Below, piece after piece: positions 7,766 through 10,812 of a stretch of 10,812 bases of DNA. The position numbers were made by a program, and so were the translations under genes. Where the stretch lies: positions 1 through 10,812 of the forward strand of contig MU266862.1 in the NCBI GenBank assembly GCA_021014945.1, read 5' to 3'. The notes under the pieces are model-generated. The model was not told the DNA's origin and did no database searches. It was given only the letters and a program-made list of their open reading frames with translations. Position 1 is the stretch's first letter, and every line of letters starts with the position of its first letter. The DNA is from Leucogyrophana mollusca. Lineage: Eukaryota > Basidiomycota > Agaricomycetes > Boletales.

Positions 7766-9962
7766 TCAAACTCCCCGCCATTCGCCCAAAGCCCGATCCC
7801 GATTCCACCACTTCTCCGAGCCGCGAAGCACAGCATACACCATGCCCGCAACGACGATGCCCACAAAGACACCAACGTCACCGGTTCCCATGCGGGCGAC
7901 GGGCCCTACATAAAACGCCTGCGACATAAACGGAACCAGCGCGCCGCAGCCGCAGACGAATGCCAGGATCGCCGGGAGCCCACTTGGGAGACGCGAGGGT
8001 GTGGCCCAGGAGGTGATGGGGTAGGCAGTCTCGGTGAAGGAGGCGTCTCGGAACAGAACGTGCTCAACGAGGACTATTGCAACGAAGGCGGCGGTCCAGT
8101 ACCCAATGACGTCTTTGGTGATGCAACGCAACAGCGGGGTTAGGTTGACGCGGAAGTGGGTCGGAAAGAGGCTCACTGATGATATCGACGAAGACTGTGT
8201 AGAACTTCTTGGCGCCGACGATCGCGACAGGTACCAGCCTACACGCGACTGCTCAGGTGCTGCTCGACGTACGAACGAGTTTAGTTGGGAAGACTCACAC
8301 TCCCCCCGAGATCACTGCAAAAGCCCAACGGGGCACAGTGGCGAATGACGAATGCACGGCCATAAAGCTCGTTCCGAATGAGTACATAGTAGGCGCACAC
8401 GCACTAGGAATGCTGAGGGCCACCATGGCTGTCAGGAATTTGCCAAAGTTTCCGGCTGGTTGCAGAACAGCGAAGACGAGGCCGCCGACAGATGAGCTGT
8501 TGTCAAAACCCGCGCTCCAAGTCGGAACACTTGGTGCTGCGGCGGCAAAGGCTGCTCCAAGTATTTGGCTAGTTGCCTATGGAGAAGAACCAGTGTAAGT
8601 CTCTGATGAGAGAGCGAATGAAATAAAAAGAGAGTGAAAAGCTTCACAGTAGCAAGGAGAAAGCCGAGATAGGTATAAATGAAAATCCTAGGTCTGTTCA
8701 AATTGAAGTCAGTCAGTGTTCCTGCCTGTATGGTCACCATGAACTCACGAAGAGGCGGTGGGACTATGGTATACACCATAATCGGCCGTCACAGTACACC
8801 AGCTGAGGATTCCCGACGCGATTACAGAAGCGAAAGAAAGTATATCGGCCGGATTAGCAGGCGGGATGTTGACAGATTGACTCTTGCGCAGTTGTGGGTA
8901 GCCGATTGCAAGCATCGCGATGAAAGCAATGACACTCGGTATCCAGGCTATGCTTTCGTACCTGAATATGCACGTGTCATTGGCGTATAGAATGATGACT
9001 AAAATTCGACAGACCAGTGAATGATGCGATATCCACAAAATGTCAGCTGCGTGTCCGAAATACGGTCCTCAGTATCGAACAAGTGAAGCATCCAAGACAA
9101 TGGTGGGGGCACGCACGACGAGTGAGATTAGACTGATTATGACAATGCCCAGCGTGTCATCTAGGTGGGAAGAAACACTGGCAAGCGTCTGGCCACCAAT
9201 GATGCAGTTAACAACGAGAAAACCCTGTAAGGAGAAGGCATTGAGGACACTCGGGATTATCGCGCCATTGTACCTGATAGAAATGGCAAGTTAAGACATA
9301 TGGTATCAGATTTAGAGATCGGCTGACCCCCAAGAGAAACGTGATTGGACCATGGCACGAGTACCCAGCTTGGGGCCGAATACCGCGCTACCAGCGAGAG
9401 AGCGTCACCGGCAGCTTGAAGTTGATCTGAAAGACAACGCACAATATTGCCGGAAACGCAGCGAAGCTACGAAGAGGCAAGTGAGCAATGACTCGCGAAA
9501 GCAGCCACCAGCCTCACACTAAATCGACGACCAGTATAATAACGATGGAATCTCGAGCACCCAGGCGAAAGAAAGCGGGACCCGCTGTGCCGGCACTGAA
9601 TCTATGAGTGGAGGGATAAACAAAAGTGAAGAAAACTGAGGAACGAGGGATCTAGGCTCACGTCAATACACCTATGTTGCTGGAGAAGAATGCAAAGAAC
9701 ATCTGGTGCCAGCGAGTATCTACGCGTACTTCCGCTGGTATGGGTGCAATTCTTAGGACAGAATGTCGTCAGTGTTTAGAGGGATAGGTCACTGGTAAAG
9801 AGGTGGCTCTCACCCATGTGTCTCGATCCCCCAGCGAGCGAGCACATTCGTGGTGCGCCATAGCCATCCCTGAGATTTTTCCTTCTCAAGCTCGGACGTC
9901 CCGGCAGTCTGTTCGTAACCAACAGGTGCACAGACGAAGAGACGCTTGTCTATCTGACGCAT
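7766..9962 (-). CDS. NCS1 purine-cytosine permease (Fcy2/FcyB-like), 513 aa, 12 exons
   Basis: Exons in order of translation: 9962-9814, 9751-9662, 9601-9518, 9466-9443, 9387-9328, 9273-9117, 9046-9015, 8961-8749, 8693-8648, 8576-8299, 8238-8177, 8112-7766 (1542 nt, all in phase). Plasma-membrane symporter family for cytosine, adenine, guanine or hypoxanthine with protons; about 12 helices expected. Family landmarks: RWGIETHG near 44-50, SSNIGVLTFSAGTAGPAFF in helix 1 (73-91), FGPKLGTRAMVQSRFSWG (119-136), NCIIGGQTLASVSSHLDDTL (158-177), CGYRIIHWYESIAWIPSVIA (192-211), SWCTVTADYGVYH (252-264), FIYTYLGF (274-281), LGAAFAAAAPSVPTW (291-305), AGNFGKFLTA (326-335) and IGYWTAAFVAIVLVEH (401-416). 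The usual helix-8 asparagine motif is replaced by ACAPTMYS (344-351). Length is normal for the family and no break is seen. The start is the first in-frame ATG, 107 bases after a TATA box. Exact substrate not determinable. Confidence 0.95.
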
Positions 9963-10068
9963 TCCCAAGTCGCGACGAGGCTGGCAGACACTCCAGTTTG
10001 GCGCACGGGGTCGACTTGGATGCACCCCGACAAATCGAATAATAAAAAGAAAAGTTGAGACGGAGCAC

Positions 10069-10076
10069 TTATATGC
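10069..10076 (-). promoter_or_regulatory. TATA box of the permease gene
   Basis: CATATAAG on the minus strand, about 107 bases upstream of the ATG at 9962, implying a leader of roughly 75 bases. Two CCAAT sequences (CCCAATACG near 10179 and TATCCAATCG near 10192) lie about 110 to 125 bases further upstream, at a normal distance for a CCAAT-binding complex; their function is not shown. Confidence 0.5.
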
Positions 10077-10812
10077 AAGCCCATCGATGGTTTCTAGTAT
10101 AGCCGCAAGCGAAGCAACAACATCCCATACGACTCCGATCTCTGGCTAATGGCTTGGGGACGACCAGGTGAAGCGAACCCAATACGGAATTATCCAATCG
10201 AGTGGGCCATAGTGAAGAACCCATTTGCGTGGCCTTGCGGCGCGGGTAGCCTCGAGTAGATCCTTGGCATAGGTGGATAGCATCTGCTCTGGTGATATCC
10301 ATATGCATGAAAGATGGGATCACGGGAGAGTCTGTGGGTGTGAGACTCGGGGAGACTCGGGAACAGTCACTTGAAGTTGGACTTGAACTTAGACTTGAAG
10401 TTGGACTTGGACTTGAACTTGAATTGCGATTGAAGCCTCCGCATTAGTGTAAGTAGTACCGCCAGTACCGCCAGCGCACTCCACAGTGCATGGAAAAGAC
10501 ATTGAACCTTGACTCGGACGGCAGAGGCCAAGATGAGCAGCGCAGGAGACCGCAATGGACCATGGTGGTACCCTCGAGTCCCGATGTCCTGTTCGTCTTC
10601 GTTCGCAATGACCACAGGTAGCCGTGGGATGGGGAGCAGGACATTCCATGTGGTTATTAGTGTGATATGAGATCACATCAGCGCGCTTTCCCCAGCACAA
10701 AGCGTTAACTACGTTCTTACATCATGAAATCGGTTTGTCCTCGGTATGCCCTTATACAAACTGCATTATAAATCAGGATTTACTGGTCATGATAAACAAA
10801 TACATACCCTTG
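10077..10812. other. Permease upstream region, no gene supported
   Basis: 736 bases without a convincing gene. Minus-strand frames at 10367-10615 and 10389-10700 overlap a simple repeat, lack conserved motifs and mostly begin at non-ATG codons. Plus-strand TATA-like sequences near 10751 (TTATACAAA) and 10766 (TATAAATC) might serve a gene beyond the right edge of the window. Confidence 0.5.
10369..10424. repeat. Degenerate ACTTGA/ACTTGG tandem repeat
   Basis: A hexamer-based array. ACTTGAAGTTGGACTTG at 10369-10385 recurs exactly at 10393-10409, a 24-base period, and both copies are made of ACTTGA, ACTTGG and AGTTGG variants. On the minus strand one frame reads as alternating Lys with Phe/Ser/Asn, another as Gln/Val, with no support for translation. 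Just upstream, GAGACTCGGG is repeated in tandem (about 10342-10361). Confidence 0.85.

Noticed and set aside
8432..8779. Minus-strand frame of 115 codons within the permease locus
   Set aside because: It covers permease exon 8693-8648 in the correct frame but runs through intron 8748-8694 and is out of frame over exon 8576-8299, where the true frame gives clear permease motifs.
9190..9232. TTCTCCTTACAG (minus strand), resembling a splice acceptor inside a permease exon
   Set aside because: Reading straight through gives NAFSLQGFLVVNCIIGG, which fits the permease family; removing sequence here would break the conserved block.
10367..10700. Overlapping minus-strand frames with a hydrophobic stretch and a Lys/Phe/Ser-rich end
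   Set aside because: The Lys/Phe/Ser part is only translation of the tandem repeat, the frame with the hydrophobic stretch has no ATG start, and no splice partners were found.

Overview
This is eukaryotic nuclear DNA, most probably from a mushroom-forming basidiomycete (Agaricomycetes). The evidence is genes cut by many 48-74 nt GT-AG introns with CTAAC/TTAAC/TTGAC-like branch points, TATA boxes tens of bases upstream of start codons, and a protein of the DUF6533 seven-helix family, which is typical of Agaricomycetes. There are no bacterial operons, rRNA, tRNA or CRISPR arrays. Nearly all long single-frame ORFs are exons plus read-through introns, so I rebuilt gene models by joining exons in phase and checking them against remembered family patterns.

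Layout, left to right: (1) 1-250, AT-rich DNA with a degenerate large inverted repeat. (2) 462-1658 (+), a two-exon gene for an unrecognised 381-residue Ser/Thr/Pro-rich protein, with its own TATA box. (3) 1891-2363 (-), a two-exon gene for a 132-residue secreted protein with six cysteines. (4) 2458-3360, about 900 bp with no gene I can support and a short TCCA microsatellite. (5) 3361-4594 (-), a MARVEL-type four-helix membrane protein with a long disordered Pro/Ser-rich tail. Twelve bases upstream ends a probable 89-residue tail-anchored protein (4607-4943, -), which may be either a separate gene or alternative 5' exons of the MARVEL gene. (6) 5009-5649, a divergent promoter region. (7) 5707-7388 (+), a DUF6533 membrane protein in 15 exons, including a 10-nt micro-exon. 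(8) 7766-9962 (-), a complete NCS1 purine-cytosine permease in 12 exons (513 residues), convergent with the previous gene. (9) 10077-10812, permease upstream region with a degenerate ACTTGA-rich tandem repeat and no supported gene.

The genes do not form an obvious pathway or biosynthetic cluster. Four of the six encode membrane proteins and one a secreted protein, so the neighbourhood is rich in cell-surface and export functions, but I see no sign that they act together. The best points for follow-up are the overlapping tail-anchor/MARVEL junction, three stop-free multiple-of-three introns in the DUF6533 gene, the loss of the usual asparagines in helix 8 of the permease, and the small cysteine-rich secreted protein.
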